Source: Actinomycetota bacterium
Lineage (GTDB): Bacteria > Actinomycetota > Actinomycetes > S36-B12 > UBA10799
NCBI GenBank assembly: GCA_020636995.1
Contig: JACJWU010000002.1
Coordinates: 186,001 to 250,000, forward strand
DNA length: 64,000 nucleotides
Direction of reading: 5' to 3'
In this document: piece by piece, positions 28,487 through 36,619 of the stretch
Position numbering within the stretch: position 1 is the first letter of the stretch
Layout of the letters: each line of letters starts with the position of its first letter
Notes under the pieces: model-generated
Seen by the model: the letters and a program-made list of their open reading frames with translations, nothing else
Database searches by the model: none
What the model was told of the DNA's origin: nothing
Made by a program: the position numbers and the translations under genes

Positions 28487-28954
28487 TTACAGCCCCAATT
28501 CGCCGCGCAGTTTTGCGACGTGACCCTTGGCCTTGACGTTGTACATGGCCTTCTCGATCTTCCCGTCACCGTTGATGACGAACGTCGAGCGGATCACGCC
28601 GATGTACTTCTTGCCGTAGAGGTTCTTCTCGCCCCAGGCGCCGTACTCCTCGAGCACGGCATGGTCGGGGTCGCTGGCCAACGGGAAGGTGAGACCGTCG
28701 CGCTCGCGGAACTTCGCGAGCTTCTCGGGCTTGTCCGGGCTGATCCCGACAACCTTGACGCCCGCCGCGTTGAGCGCGTCCAGGGAATCGCGGAAGTCGC
28801 ACGCCTGGGTCGTGCATCCGGGCGTCATCGCGGCCGGGTAGGCGTAGAGCACAAGAGTGGATCCGGCGAAGTCGGACAGACTCACAGTCTGGCCCTGGTC
28901 GTCGGTCAATGAGAAGTCGGGAGCGGCATCGCCTGGTTCGAGTCGCACTGTCAT
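28487..28954 (-). CDS. bcp: Thioredoxin-dependent peroxiredoxin (Bcp/PrxQ type)
   Basis: A 155-aa peroxiredoxin that reduces hydrogen peroxide and organic hydroperoxides using thioredoxin. The peroxidatic Cys47 sits in YPAAMTPGCTTQAC, with the resolving Cys52 five residues on, the PrxQ/Bcp spacing. The usual PRDN before TPGCT reads PAAM here. Other family features are APDFSLTDDQG near the start, VVGISPDKPEKLAKF, and the late Arg in VIRSTFVI. It is cytoplasmic. It is transcribed towards the 15-kb cluster but 340 bp away from its first large gene, and divergent from the 13E12 HNH gene. Confidence 0.93.
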   Translation of the reverse strand: MTVRLEPGDAAPDFSLTDDQGQTVSLSDFAGSTLVLYAYPAAMTPGCTTQACDFRDSLDALNAAGVKVVGISPDKPEKLAKFRERDGLTFPLASDPDHAVLEEYGAWGEKNLYGKKYIGVIRSTFVINGDGKIEKAMYNVKAKGHVAKLRGELGL

Positions 28955-29095
28955 GGACTCAGATTATGGTCGGCTCTCGAAGGCGGCAAACGGGACGAAA
29001 GGTGAGGCGTGTCCTGGGCGGAACAACTGTCCTGCACGCGGATTGTGGATCGCGGGTTCGTCTGATCCACAGATCTTCGCAGGCTCTGGTTTGTG

Positions 29096-29111
29096 TCGTA
29101 CCTTCGTTCGA
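29096..29111. promoter_or_regulatory. LexA (SOS) box before the 13E12 HNH gene
   Basis: The sequence TCGTACCTTCGTTCGA matches the actinobacterial SOS box TCGAAC-N4-GTTCGA with one mismatch (T for A at the fourth base). It ends 10 bases before the ATG at 29122. In mycobacteria, LexA boxes are known to precede 13E12-repeat HNH genes, so context and sequence agree. Confidence 0.7.
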
Positions 29112-29121
29112 TAATGGGGGT

Positions 29122-30331
29122 ATGAGCGAGATCCCGGTCCACCTCACGCCGGCGTTGGGGGCGGTGGTGGAGCAGGCGCGTGGTTTGGAAGATGATGCGC
29201 TGATCGATGAGTTGCTGCAGGCGGAGGAGGCGATCCGCAGCGCGCAGGCGCGGCGGGCGGCGTTGATCGCGGTGGTGCAGGAGCGGGTTCATGCTGCGGG
29301 GTATCGGGTGGACGGGACCGCGGATCAGGTGGCGGTGGTGTTGGGGGTCTCGCCGCGTGCGGCGGATCATCTGCTCGGTGATGCGATCGCCCTGGTGGGC
29401 CGGCCGATGGTGTGGGGTGCGGTGTACGACGGGTTCATCGATCAGCGCAAGGGGCTGTTGATCGTGCAGGGCTTGGAGGGGTTCGACGGGCTGCCGCGCG
29501 CGCAGATGGAACGCGATGCGATCGCCTACGCGCAGTCCCACACCGCCCACGAACTGCGCCGGTATCTGATCAAACTGACCTGCGACGGCGATCCCGGGGA
29601 CATCTTCCGCAAAGAAGCCGTGGACCGCCGTGGGGTGTCGATCTTCCCGGCCGGGCACGGCATGGCTGATGTCTCCGCCCGGTTGAGCCTGGAGCATGCG
29701 GAGATGTTCTTCCAGCGGCTCACCGCCCTGGCCCAGAAGGACGACTGCCCGGATCCCTACGGCCAAGGTGCCGACCGCACCCTGGATCAGTGCCGCGCCG
29801 ATGCCCTGGTCGGGTTCCTCGAGGACACCACCGAGGTCAGCGTGCACGTGGACGTGACGATCTCCGCGGATGCGCTGATCGGTGAGCACCACCGCGACGC
29901 CATGCTGGGCAGGCATGGGGCGATCCCAGCGTCCCTGGCCCGGCATTTGGCGTGGTCGCCGGATGCCCGCTGGCGGCGGCTGGTCACCGACCCGCTGACC
30001 GGGGCGCTGATCGACTGCAACGCCGAGGTGTACAAGGTCCCGGACCGGGTCAAACGCGCCGTGCGGCTGCGGGACCGGACCTGCCGGTTCCCCGGGCTGT
30101 ACCCGCCCGGCCGAGTTCACCGACACCGACCACATCCACCCCTGGTCCACCGGCGGCAAGACGACGGCGGTCAACCTGGCGGCGTTGTGCCGCCGGCATC
30201 ACCTGATCAAGACCCACTCCGCGTGGCAGGTTCAGCAGGCCAGCCAAGGCAACCGGCACATCACGCACTGGACCGGCCCCCTGGGCACTCGCCACACCAC
30301 AACCGCCGCCACCTACCACCGGCGGGACTGA
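29122..30331 (+). pseudogene. 13E12/DUF222 HNH endonuclease, frameshifted
   Basis: The protein begins MSEIPVHLTPALGAVVEQA, followed by a DUF222 domain (ADQVAVVLGVSPRAADHLL). The frame stays open through RLRDRTCRFPG at about residue 325. There an extra C at 30097 (GGG-C-TGT) shifts it. Without that base the sequence continues as CTRPAEFTDTDHIHPWSTGG and then NLAALCRRHHLIKTH, the HNH nuclease motif, and stops at 30331. As sequenced, the first frame misses the HNH motif and runs on past 30870 across the cbiM start. This is either a real single-base inactivation or an assembly error. The family is repeated in many actinobacterial genomes; the LexA box suggests DNA-damage control. Confidence 0.85.
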
Positions 30332-30337
30332 GATACT

Positions 30338-30358
30338 TATTGCGAACGATTCGCAATA
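30338..30358. promoter_or_regulatory. Nur-like nickel operator before cbiM
   Basis: A perfect 9-bp inverted repeat, TATTGCGAA and TTCGCAATA separated by CGA. Inside it, TTGC (30340-30343) and GCAA (30353-30356) have the 17-bp spacing of the Streptomyces Nur box (tTGCaa-N5-ttGCAA). It ends 18 bases before the first cbiM ATG. Nur is a nickel-responsive Fur-family repressor, so this predicts a nickel-repressed transporter. Another Fur-family protein such as Zur or Fur could use it instead. Confidence 0.65.
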
Positions 30359-30376
30359 GATGTCTAGGATGGGGTC

Positions 30377-31078
30377 ATGACGACCATCGCCATGCACATC
30401 CCCGATGGCTTCCTCGATATCCCGGTCAGTCTGCTCACGTACGTCATCTCGGCAGCGATTCTCGCGCTTGCCGTGGTGAAGTCCCGGCGCGATCTCGACG
30501 ACAAGACCGCGCCCCTGGCCGGTTTGACCGCCGTGTTCGTCTTCGCCGCGCAGATGATCAACTTCCCCGTGGGTGCGGGCACGAGTGGACATCTGATCGG
30601 CGGTGCGCTCGCAGCGATCCTGGTCGGACCGTGGGTGGGCATGTTGGTGATCAGCGTGGTCCTCGTCGTTCAGGCACTGCTCTTCGCCGATGGCGGGCTC
30701 ACAGCGCTGGGTGCCAACGTTCTCAACATGGCTGTGGTCGCCACCGTCGTCGGATGGCTGGTCTTCCGGCTGGGGGTCCGGTTCGTCAAGGGCAGGGGAG
30801 GTGCTGCGATCGTCGCCGGTGTCGCAGGGTTCCTGTCCGTGCCCGCCTCTGCGATGGCCTTCGTGATTGAGTACGCCATCGGCGGCACCGCTCCGGTGTC
30901 ACTGACGGCCGTCGCGGCCGCGATGGGTGGCGTGCACCTGCTGATCGGTATCGGCGAGGGTGTCATCACCGGTCTCGTCGTGGCCACGGTGCTGGCATCG
31001 AGGCCGGACATCGTGTTCGGCGTCAGGGGAACTGGCCTGGCCAAGCCGGTGGTACGCCCGGAGGCGGTCGCCGTATGA
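30377..31078 (+). CDS. cbiM: ECF-type nickel/cobalt transporter substrate component (CbiM/NikM)
   Basis: The substrate-binding membrane subunit of an energy-coupling-factor metal transporter, 233 aa with about six or seven hydrophobic segments. The family hallmark MHIPDGFL begins at residue 6. In characterised NikM proteins this Met-His forms the metal site at the mature N-terminus, so the functional start may be the ATG at 30392. The better ribosome site (AGGA, 7 bases away) points to 30377. The second metal-site region, NFPVGAGTSGHLIGG with its His, is present. It heads cbiM-N-Q-O with overlapping genes and sits behind a Nur-like box, favouring nickel as substrate. Confidence 0.9.
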   Translation: MTTIAMHIPDGFLDIPVSLLTYVISAAILALAVVKSRRDLDDKTAPLAGLTAVFVFAAQMINFPVGAGTSGHLIGGALAAILVGPWVGMLVISVVLVVQALLFADGGLTALGANVLNMAVVATVVGWLVFRLGVRFVKGRGGAAIVAGVAGFLSVPASAMAFVIEYAIGGTAPVSLTAVAAAMGGVHLLIGIGEGVITGLVVATVLASRPDIVFGVRGTGLAKPVVRPEAVAV

Positions 31079-31359
31079 AGCGGATCCTGATCATCGGGGG
31101 CCTGGTGGCTGTGGTTCTTGCCGCCCTCGTCAGCTTCTACGCGTCGTCACATCCCGACGGACTTGAGCGGGTTGCCGGCGACTACGGGATCCTGGACACG
31201 GCGCAGGACTCCGCCACTTCCACCTCCCCGCTGGCCGACTACAGTGTCAGCGGTGTGGCCAATGACCGCCTCAGTGGGGGCGCGGCGGGTCTGCTCGGAG
31301 TAGTGGTGACCGCTGGCGCCGCATTCGGTCTGTTCTACGCAGTTCGGCGACGGTCCTGA
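31075..31359 (+). CDS. PDGLE-domain component of the metal transporter (CbiN/NikN-like)
   Basis: A 94-aa protein with one hydrophobic segment at residues 5-22, the motif SSHPDGLERVA that defines the PDGLE domain, and a second hydrophobic segment near 68-88. PDGLE proteins replace or accompany CbiN in nickel/cobalt ECF transporters and help load the M subunit. Its start overlaps cbiM by 4 bp (ATGA), so translation is coupled. Confidence 0.88.
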   Translation: MKRILIIGGLVAVVLAALVSFYASSHPDGLERVAGDYGILDTAQDSATSTSPLADYSVSGVANDRLSGGAAGLLGVVVTAGAAFGLFYAVRRRS

Positions 31360-31403
31360 GCCACACCGGAGTCCTGCAGCGCGGCTACGTCGACGCCGCA
31401 TCT

Positions 31404-32104
31404 GTGGCGCATCGGTTGAGCCCGGCGTCCAAGATCGTGGCGGTCACTGCTTTCGTATTCATCGTGGTGCTGACCCCGCGCGAGTGGATCGTGACCTTCA
31501 TCGGATATGCGATCGTCCTTGGGATTGTCCTGCTGGCGGTCGGTGTGCGGCCGGCCCGCATGGCGCGCAGTCTCGTACTCGAGGTCCCGTTCGTGGCGTT
31601 CGCGCTGCTGCTGCCGCTGGTCGGTCCTGACCCGTCCGGCTTCGCCGGGCTATCCATCGCGGGCATGTGGGCTGCGTGGAACATCCTGATCAAGGCCTCG
31701 CTCGGTGTGCTCGCAGCCACCCTGCTGGCGGCGACGACCTTGCCGGTGGACATGGTCGCCGGATTGCAGGCACTACGTCTGCCCACCCCGCTCGTGGCCA
31801 TCTTTACGTTCTTCATCCGCTACGTCGATGTGGTGTCCCACCAGTACCGCCGGATGCGGGTCGCCCAAGAGGCCCGCGGGTTCCGGGCCACCTCGCCGCG
31901 GTCCTGGCCGGTGCTGGCTACGGGGCTCGGGGCGTTGTTCGTGCGATCCTTCGAGCGCGGCGAGCGGGTGCATCTGGCCCTGGTCAGCCGAGGCTACGAC
32001 GGGCGCCTGCCGGTCCCCGAAGCCGGGATGCCCCGTTCGTGGCCCCTGGCTGCGATGCTGCCGGTGAGCGCGCTCGTGATCCTGGCCGGGGGGTGGCTCG
32101 CATC

Positions 32105-32111
<7 letters not shown>
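31404..32111 (+). CDS. cbiQ: ECF transporter transmembrane component CbiQ
   Basis: The coupling membrane subunit (T component), 235 aa from the GTG shown. It has hydrophobic segments near 10-30, 36-55, 60-80 and 100-125 and the family's cytoplasmic coupling helices with Ala-Arg-Gly-like motifs (RMRVAQEARGFRATS and RGYDGRLP). In-frame sequence upstream (GVLQRGYVDAASVAHRLSP) resembles the normal CbiQ N-terminus. The true start may therefore be the CTG at 31356, which overlaps the previous stop, rather than the GTG at 31404. It overlaps cbiO by 7 bp. Confidence 0.88.
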
Positions 32112-32836
<725 letters not shown>

Positions 32837-32845
32837 AGTGGGCTC

Positions 32846-33181
32846 ATGTCTGATGCGTCCGATGCTGTGGTGCCCGCAGTAGCCGCCGAGGTCGAGAAGA
32901 AGGCTCCCGAGGTTGTCAAGGGTGAGCCGCAGCCCGTGCAGCGATCGGTGGCCGACATCGAGTCGGACATGGATGCCACCCGTGCGCGCCTGGCCGGCAC
33001 CCTCAACGACCTCAAGGTCGCCACACAGCCGAAGAACATCCTCAACCGGCAGACGCAGAAGGTGAAGGACTTCTACGTCGACGAGTACGGGGCTGTGCGC
33101 ATCGACCACGTGGCCATCACGGTCGGCGTCGTGGTCGGAGTGATCGTGCTGCGCAAGACGTGGAGGCGGATCACCCGCTGA
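32846..33181 (+). CDS. DUF3618 single-pass membrane protein
   Basis: A 111-aa protein. The first 35 residues are acidic/Ala-Val-rich. The DUF3618 core ADIESDMDATRARLAGTLND lies at about 36-58, a basic amphipathic segment follows, and a single transmembrane helix (IDHVAITVGVVVGVIVLRK) is near the C-terminus. The role of DUF3618 proteins is unknown; many sit beside membrane-organising genes. It starts 9 bp after cbiO and its stop overlaps the next ATG (TGATG), so it is coupled to the GroES-like gene. Confidence 0.75.
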   Translation: MSDASDAVVPAVAAEVEKKAPEVVKGEPQPVQRSVADIESDMDATRARLAGTLNDLKVATQPKNILNRQTQKVKDFYVDEYGAVRIDHVAITVGVVVGVIVLRKTWRRITR

Positions 33182-33489
33182 TGATCCCGATCAAACTGCT
33201 CCACGATCGGGTGCTTGTCAGCGAAGAGGCCGAAGGGGAACGACAGTCCAGCGGTGGCATCCTGATCCCCGCCACGGCGTCGGTGGGCAAACGGCTGTAC
33301 TGGGCCAGAGTGGTGGCCACCGGCCCCAACGTGCGCCACATGAACACCGGGGACCGGGTCCTGTACGAGCCGGAGGACCGGGCGATGGTGGAGTTGCAGG
33401 GCAGCAGTTACGTGCTGCTGCGAGAGCGGGACGTCCACGCCGTCGCAGCCGAGCATGTGGACGTTGAGGAGACGGGGTTGTACCTCTAG
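33181..33489 (+). CDS. GroES-like co-chaperonin paralogue
   Basis: A 102-aa protein of the Cpn10 family. It contains LLHDRVLVSEE at the start, a mobile-loop region ERQSSGGILIPATAS with the hydrophobic GILIP contact that grips GroEL, and the C-terminal GDRVLYEPEDRAMVELQG and YVLLRERDVHAV. No groEL lies nearby, and the mobile loop differs from standard GroES, so this is probably a second, specialised copy. The ATG at 33181 overlaps the preceding stop by one base. Confidence 0.8.
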   Translation: MIPIKLLHDRVLVSEEAEGERQSSGGILIPATASVGKRLYWARVVATGPNVRHMNTGDRVLYEPEDRAMVELQGSSYVLLRERDVHAVAAEHVDVEETGLYL

Positions 33490-33522
33490 GTCACCGGCGC
33501 CGCTGCTATGCTCGTGGACGTT

Positions 33523-33598
33523 GCGCCGCTAGCTCAATTGGCAGAGCAGCTGGCTCTTAACCAGCGGGTTCGGGGTTCGAGTCCCTGGCGGCGCACCA
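33523..33598 (+). tRNA. tRNA-Lys (CUU anticodon)
   Basis: The acceptor GCGCCGC pairs with GCGGCGC, the discriminator is A at 33595 and CCA is encoded at 33596-33598. The D-arm is AGCTCAATTGGCAGAGCA, the anticodon loop CTCTTAA gives CTT, and the T-arm contains GGTTCGAGTCC. It is followed immediately by a terminator hairpin. Confidence 0.97.
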
Positions 33599-33599
33599 C

Positions 33600-33627
33600 A
33601 ACCCCCGTCGTGTACCGGCGGGGGTTT
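33600..33627. terminator. Rho-independent-like terminator after tRNA-Lys
   Basis: Stem AACCCCCG (33600-33607) with CGGGGGTT (33619-33626), an 11-base loop and a short T-run. It lies between tRNA-Lys and the convergent peptidase gene and, being nearly symmetrical, could end transcription from both sides. Confidence 0.75.
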
Positions 33628-34137
33628 CTACATGTAGAAGTACGGCGGCATCCAGCCCAGATAGGCGTCATCGGCGAAACCCCGGATGGGCAGGATCGAT
33701 ACCGGACCGCTCGTGGTCGACACCATCCGTCCGTCTCCCAGCGACACGGCGATGTGCCCGTGGCCATCCCCGATCGCGCTGGACCAGACCACCACCGCGC
33801 CGGCTGGCGGGGTCCCTTGCGTGTGGTGCAGGTCAGTCGGCGACTGTGTCCACACCAGATGCGCTGAGGCCGGTCCGCTGGGGCGCCCGAACGCGAGGTC
33901 GACGAACCGCAGGCAGTAGCCGCTGTCGCGGTGCACACCGACCTGGGACAGTGCCCATCGCACGGCGGCGTCGGAGGACCGCGGGTTGCGGTAGCCGCGA
34001 GGCAGCAGGGCATCGACCTCACCATCGAAAGCCACGGCGAGCATCGCCGGACCGTCCCGGCTCGAACTTGTCGCCACAACGGCGCTCGCGGTACCCGCGA
34101 ACGTGAACAGTGCCACGACTGCGGCGAGCAGCCTCAC
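33628..34137 (-). CDS. Exported NlpC/P60- or CHAP-like peptidase
   Basis: A 169-aa protein started at the GTG at 34137, which has an excellent GGAGG site 5 bases upstream; longer frames upstream overlap divergent genes. An N-terminal hydrophobic signal (VRLLAAVVALFTFAGTASA) leads into a domain with AVRWALSQVG, GYCLRFVDLAFG (candidate nucleophile Cys) and GDGHGHIAVSLGDGRMV (candidate catalytic His). This order resembles small cell-wall endopeptidases, some of which open the wall for conjugation machines. It is divergent from the type IV secretion-like genes at 34273, which supports that role. Confidence 0.65.
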   Translation of the reverse strand: MRLLAAVVALFTFAGTASAVVATSSSRDGPAMLAVAFDGEVDALLPRGYRNPRSSDAAVRWALSQVGVHRDSGYCLRFVDLAFGRPSGPASAHLVWTQSPTDLHHTQGTPPAGAVVVWSSAIGDGHGHIAVSLGDGRMVSTTSGPVSILPIRGFADDAYLGWMPPYFYM

Positions 34138-34272
34138 CCAGGCCTCCGGTGTCCCATGCCTCGACTCTGGCGCGGTTGGGGATGCACGCACGGGCTTGTC
34201 CACATGTCCACAGCGGCGGCCTCGGCGACGCCGTTGTTCGTGGCATCGTGGCGGAGTCGAAAGGGGATTCCG

Positions 34273-34548
34273 ATGGGGCTGCTGCTCAGTGTTCTGGCTG
34301 ATCTGGCGAATCCGTCGCCCGCGGCGCCGGCCGAGGTGGCGGCGCAATGGTCGAAGATCATGGGTCTGGCGAAGTGGGTCGCATTCGCCGCCGGTGCGAT
34401 CGGACTGGTCGCCGCCGGCGTGATGATGAGTGTCGGACGGCGGCATCGGTCCAGCACAGCGGCCGACGGTGCCATCGCGGTTCCGTGGGTGATCGCAGGC
34501 TTGTCGACGATCGTGCTGGCGGTGCCACTGGTGAACGTATTCATGTGA
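34273..34548 (+). CDS. Small two-helix membrane protein of the secretion-like cluster
   Basis: A 91-aa protein, start ATG after AAGGGG. It has a short N-terminal hydrophobic stretch (MGLLLSVLADLA), a transmembrane helix near 32-52 (WVAFAAGAIGLVAAGVMMSV) and another near 68-88. Size, position and topology resemble VirB2/TrbC pilin-like or accessory subunits of actinobacterial conjugation systems, but no sequence motif proves it. Its stop overlaps the next start (TGATG). Confidence 0.6.
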   Translation: MGLLLSVLADLANPSPAAPAEVAAQWSKIMGLAKWVAFAAGAIGLVAAGVMMSVGRRHRSSTAADGAIAVPWVIAGLSTIVLAVPLVNVFM

Positions 34549-35279
34549 TGGAACAGGCCGCGCAGGATTTCGCACAGACCTACGCCGGGCTCTTGGCGTG
34601 GTCGCTGACCTGGTGGAGCGATCGCGGCGCACCGGGCGTGGCGGAGGTCGGTGACGTCGTGGCCGTCCTGCGGCCCGTGATGAAGTGGACGGCCTCGGTG
34701 CTGCTGGCGCTCGCGCTCGTCGGCGTTGGGATGCTTCTGGCCGTGCGGCGTCGGGGTGCCGATCTGGCCGGTGCGGTGATGGGCCTCGGGCGGGCGCTGC
34801 TGGTCGTGTCGGCGGGATGGCTGGTGCTTGCCAGCGCATGGTCGCTCGGCGACCGCCTGGGAGGGTGGATCATCGGTCGCAGCGCCGGCGTGCAGACGTA
34901 CACCGAGCACGTTGCCCGGGCTGCGGCGCAGGCCGATCCGCTAGTGGCACTGATGCTGTCGATCGTCGGCGTCGCGTGTTGTCTGGCGTTCGCCGCGGTC
35001 CTGGTCGTGCGAGTGATCCTCGCTGTGGTTGTGGCCGCTGCGATGCCCGCGCTGGCCGCCGGATCGCTGCTCAGCGCGCGGGCGTTGCGCATTGTCGGCG
35101 CGTGGGCGATTGCGGTGGTCGCCTTCGATCCCCTGTGCGCAGTGGTCTATCGCGTCGGCCATGCGTTGGTGGTCCGGGCGGAGGAGCCGGTGGTCGTGCT
35201 GCTGGTGGCGTCGGTGACATCGTTCACAGCTGCCGGAATGCTCCCGATCGCCGCTCGCGTCGCAGGTGCGGCGCGGTGA
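34548..35279 (+). CDS. Polytopic membrane protein, TrbL/VirB6-like
   Basis: A 243-aa protein with five or six hydrophobic segments (about 45-65, 78-100, 130-165, 175-195, 215-235) and short charged loops. TrbL/VirB6 proteins form the inner-membrane channel base of type IV secretion. The call rests on topology and on neighbours: a small membrane protein before it, and SCO6880-like and VirB4-like genes after it, all overlapping by 1-4 bp. No extracellular signal peptide is seen. Confidence 0.55.
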   Translation: MEQAAQDFAQTYAGLLAWSLTWWSDRGAPGVAEVGDVVAVLRPVMKWTASVLLALALVGVGMLLAVRRRGADLAGAVMGLGRALLVVSAGWLVLASAWSLGDRLGGWIIGRSAGVQTYTEHVARAAAQADPLVALMLSIVGVACCLAFAAVLVVRVILAVVVAAAMPALAAGSLLSARALRIVGAWAIAVVAFDPLCAVVYRVGHALVVRAEEPVVVLLVASVTSFTAAGMLPIAARVAGAAR

Positions 35280-36619
35280 GCGAGCTACGCACGTTCGGTG
35301 GATGGCGCGAGCGCAGAGGGTTCGGAGTCGCGGGGCTGTCCGGGACTCAGACCGGCGGCGCGCTTCTCGCCGTCATGGGCACCTTGATCGTCGCGCTGCT
35401 CCAACCCGCAGTGCTGACGTGGATCGCATTCCCGTTGTGTGCGGTGTTCGCTCTGGTGCTGGTGAGGGTTCGCGGCGAGTCGCTGGCGGGGTTGATCGAC
35501 AAGCGTGTGCGCCTGCGTGTCTCCGGAGGCGTCCGGCGTACGTCGTGGGACGCCCCGATGCCCGGAATGCTGGAGGGGTTGCGGGTGATCGAGGCGACGG
35601 ATGCCGGCGGGCGGCAGGTCGGGCTGGTGTGGATGCCGGGGGAGTCGCTCACCGCGCTGGTGCCCGTCGAGCCACTCGGTACCGAACTTGTCGCTGACGC
35701 GGAGGTCGAGGCGTGGATGCAGGGGTGGTCGGACTGGTTGGCGCACCTCGGCTACGCGGCGGAGGTCGAGCGCGTGGCTGTCACCGTGGCAAGTGGCCCG
35801 ACGCCGGTGCTGCCGGCACAACCGACATCCGACCAGCTGGCTGCCGCAGTCGTGACGGATCTGTCCGCTGTCGCTAGACATATGCGCTCGAAAACGGTGG
35901 TCAGCCTGACCCTGGCGGCCCCCGACAGCTCCGAGGTGACCGCCCGGTGCGCCGCCGTTCTGGAGCTCGTGGGCGCTGGTGGTGTCCTGGCCCGCTGTGG
36001 CATGAGCGTGCTGCCGGCCATGTCGGCCGAGGACGTGTCGCTGTGGGTTCGACAGGCCTTCGACCCGTGGTTGCCGGAGGGGCCGACGACCCCGGCCGAC
36101 ATGCGGCCCACCGCGGTGGAGGAGCGGTGGGCGACGTACCGCCACGACAGCGCGGTGTCGGCCTGCTACGCGTGGCAGGAGCCTCCGGGGGAGGTCGTTG
36201 CCCCGCAGACCCTGGTCAGACTGCTGGGCCCAGCGGCCTATCCCAAGCGCGTCAGTGTCGTCTACACGCCGGTGCCGGCGCATATCGCCGCTCGGGAGGT
36301 GGACCGGCAGGCCGAAGCCGCCTTGTTCCGTAAGGAATACCGGCGGCGATTGGGCAGGGACGAAACGGCCCGCGATCAGGTGGATCTGCAGCGTGCCCGG
36401 CGCACGGCGCAGGAACAGGCGACAGGTGCCGGGGTGGTCGACGTATGCATGTACGTCGCGGTCAGCGCCACAGGCGACGAGGGGATCGCACCCGTGACGG
36501 CGGATCTGGACAGTCGCGCGGGTGAGTCCCGCGTGCGCTTGCGCCGCAGTTACGGAGCCCAGGCCGAGGTCTTCGCCGCGACGTTGGGTCTCGGCCTGGT
36601 CCCGCGGCGCCGGTGGTGA
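35276..36619 (+). CDS. SCO6880-family protein
   Basis: A 447-aa protein from a GTG overlapping the previous stop. Near the start are a short basic segment (RTFGGWRERRGFGVAGL) and two transmembrane helices at about 27-63. A large cytoplasmic region follows, with RRTSWDAPMPGMLEGLRV, WSDWLAHLGY and a helical LFRKEYRRRLGRDETARDQ. This matches the SCO6880 family of Streptomyces, which occurs beside VirB4-like ATPases in conjugative or secretion-like loci. It is probably the PrgI/VirB3-like membrane partner fused to the N-terminal part of a VirB4-type protein, with the ATPase domain in the next gene. Confidence 0.7.
   Translation: MSELRTFGGWRERRGFGVAGLSGTQTGGALLAVMGTLIVALLQPAVLTWIAFPLCAVFALVLVRVRGESLAGLIDKRVRLRVSGGVRRTSWDAPMPGMLEGLRVIEATDAGGRQVGLVWMPGESLTALVPVEPLGTELVADAEVEAWMQGWSDWLAHLGYAAEVERVAVTVASGPTPVLPAQPTSDQLAAAVVTDLSAVARHMRSKTVVSLTLAAPDSSEVTARCAAVLELVGAGGVLARCGMSVLPAMSAEDVSLWVRQAFDPWLPEGPTTPADMRPTAVEERWATYRHDSAVSACYAWQEPPGEVVAPQTLVRLLGPAAYPKRVSVVYTPVPAHIAAREVDRQAEAALFRKEYRRRLGRDETARDQVDLQRARRTAQEQATGAGVVDVCMYVAVSATGDEGIAPVTADLDSRAGESRVRLRRSYGAQAEVFAATLGLGLVPRRRW

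Noticed and set aside
31667..32104. N-terminal extension of cbiO
   Set aside because: This frame overlaps cbiQ and encodes Arg/Pro-rich sequence; the ATPase family starts at the ATG at 32105.
33523..33598. tRNA-Lys as attachment site of an integrative element carrying the secretion-like genes
   Set aside because: I found no duplicate of the tRNA 3' end elsewhere in the window and no integrase, so there is no support beyond adjacency.
34138..34839. Long N-terminal extension of the NlpC/P60-like peptidase
   Set aside because: The extension is Arg/Pro/His-rich and overlaps divergent genes. The GTG at 34137 has an ideal ribosome site and begins a signal peptide.
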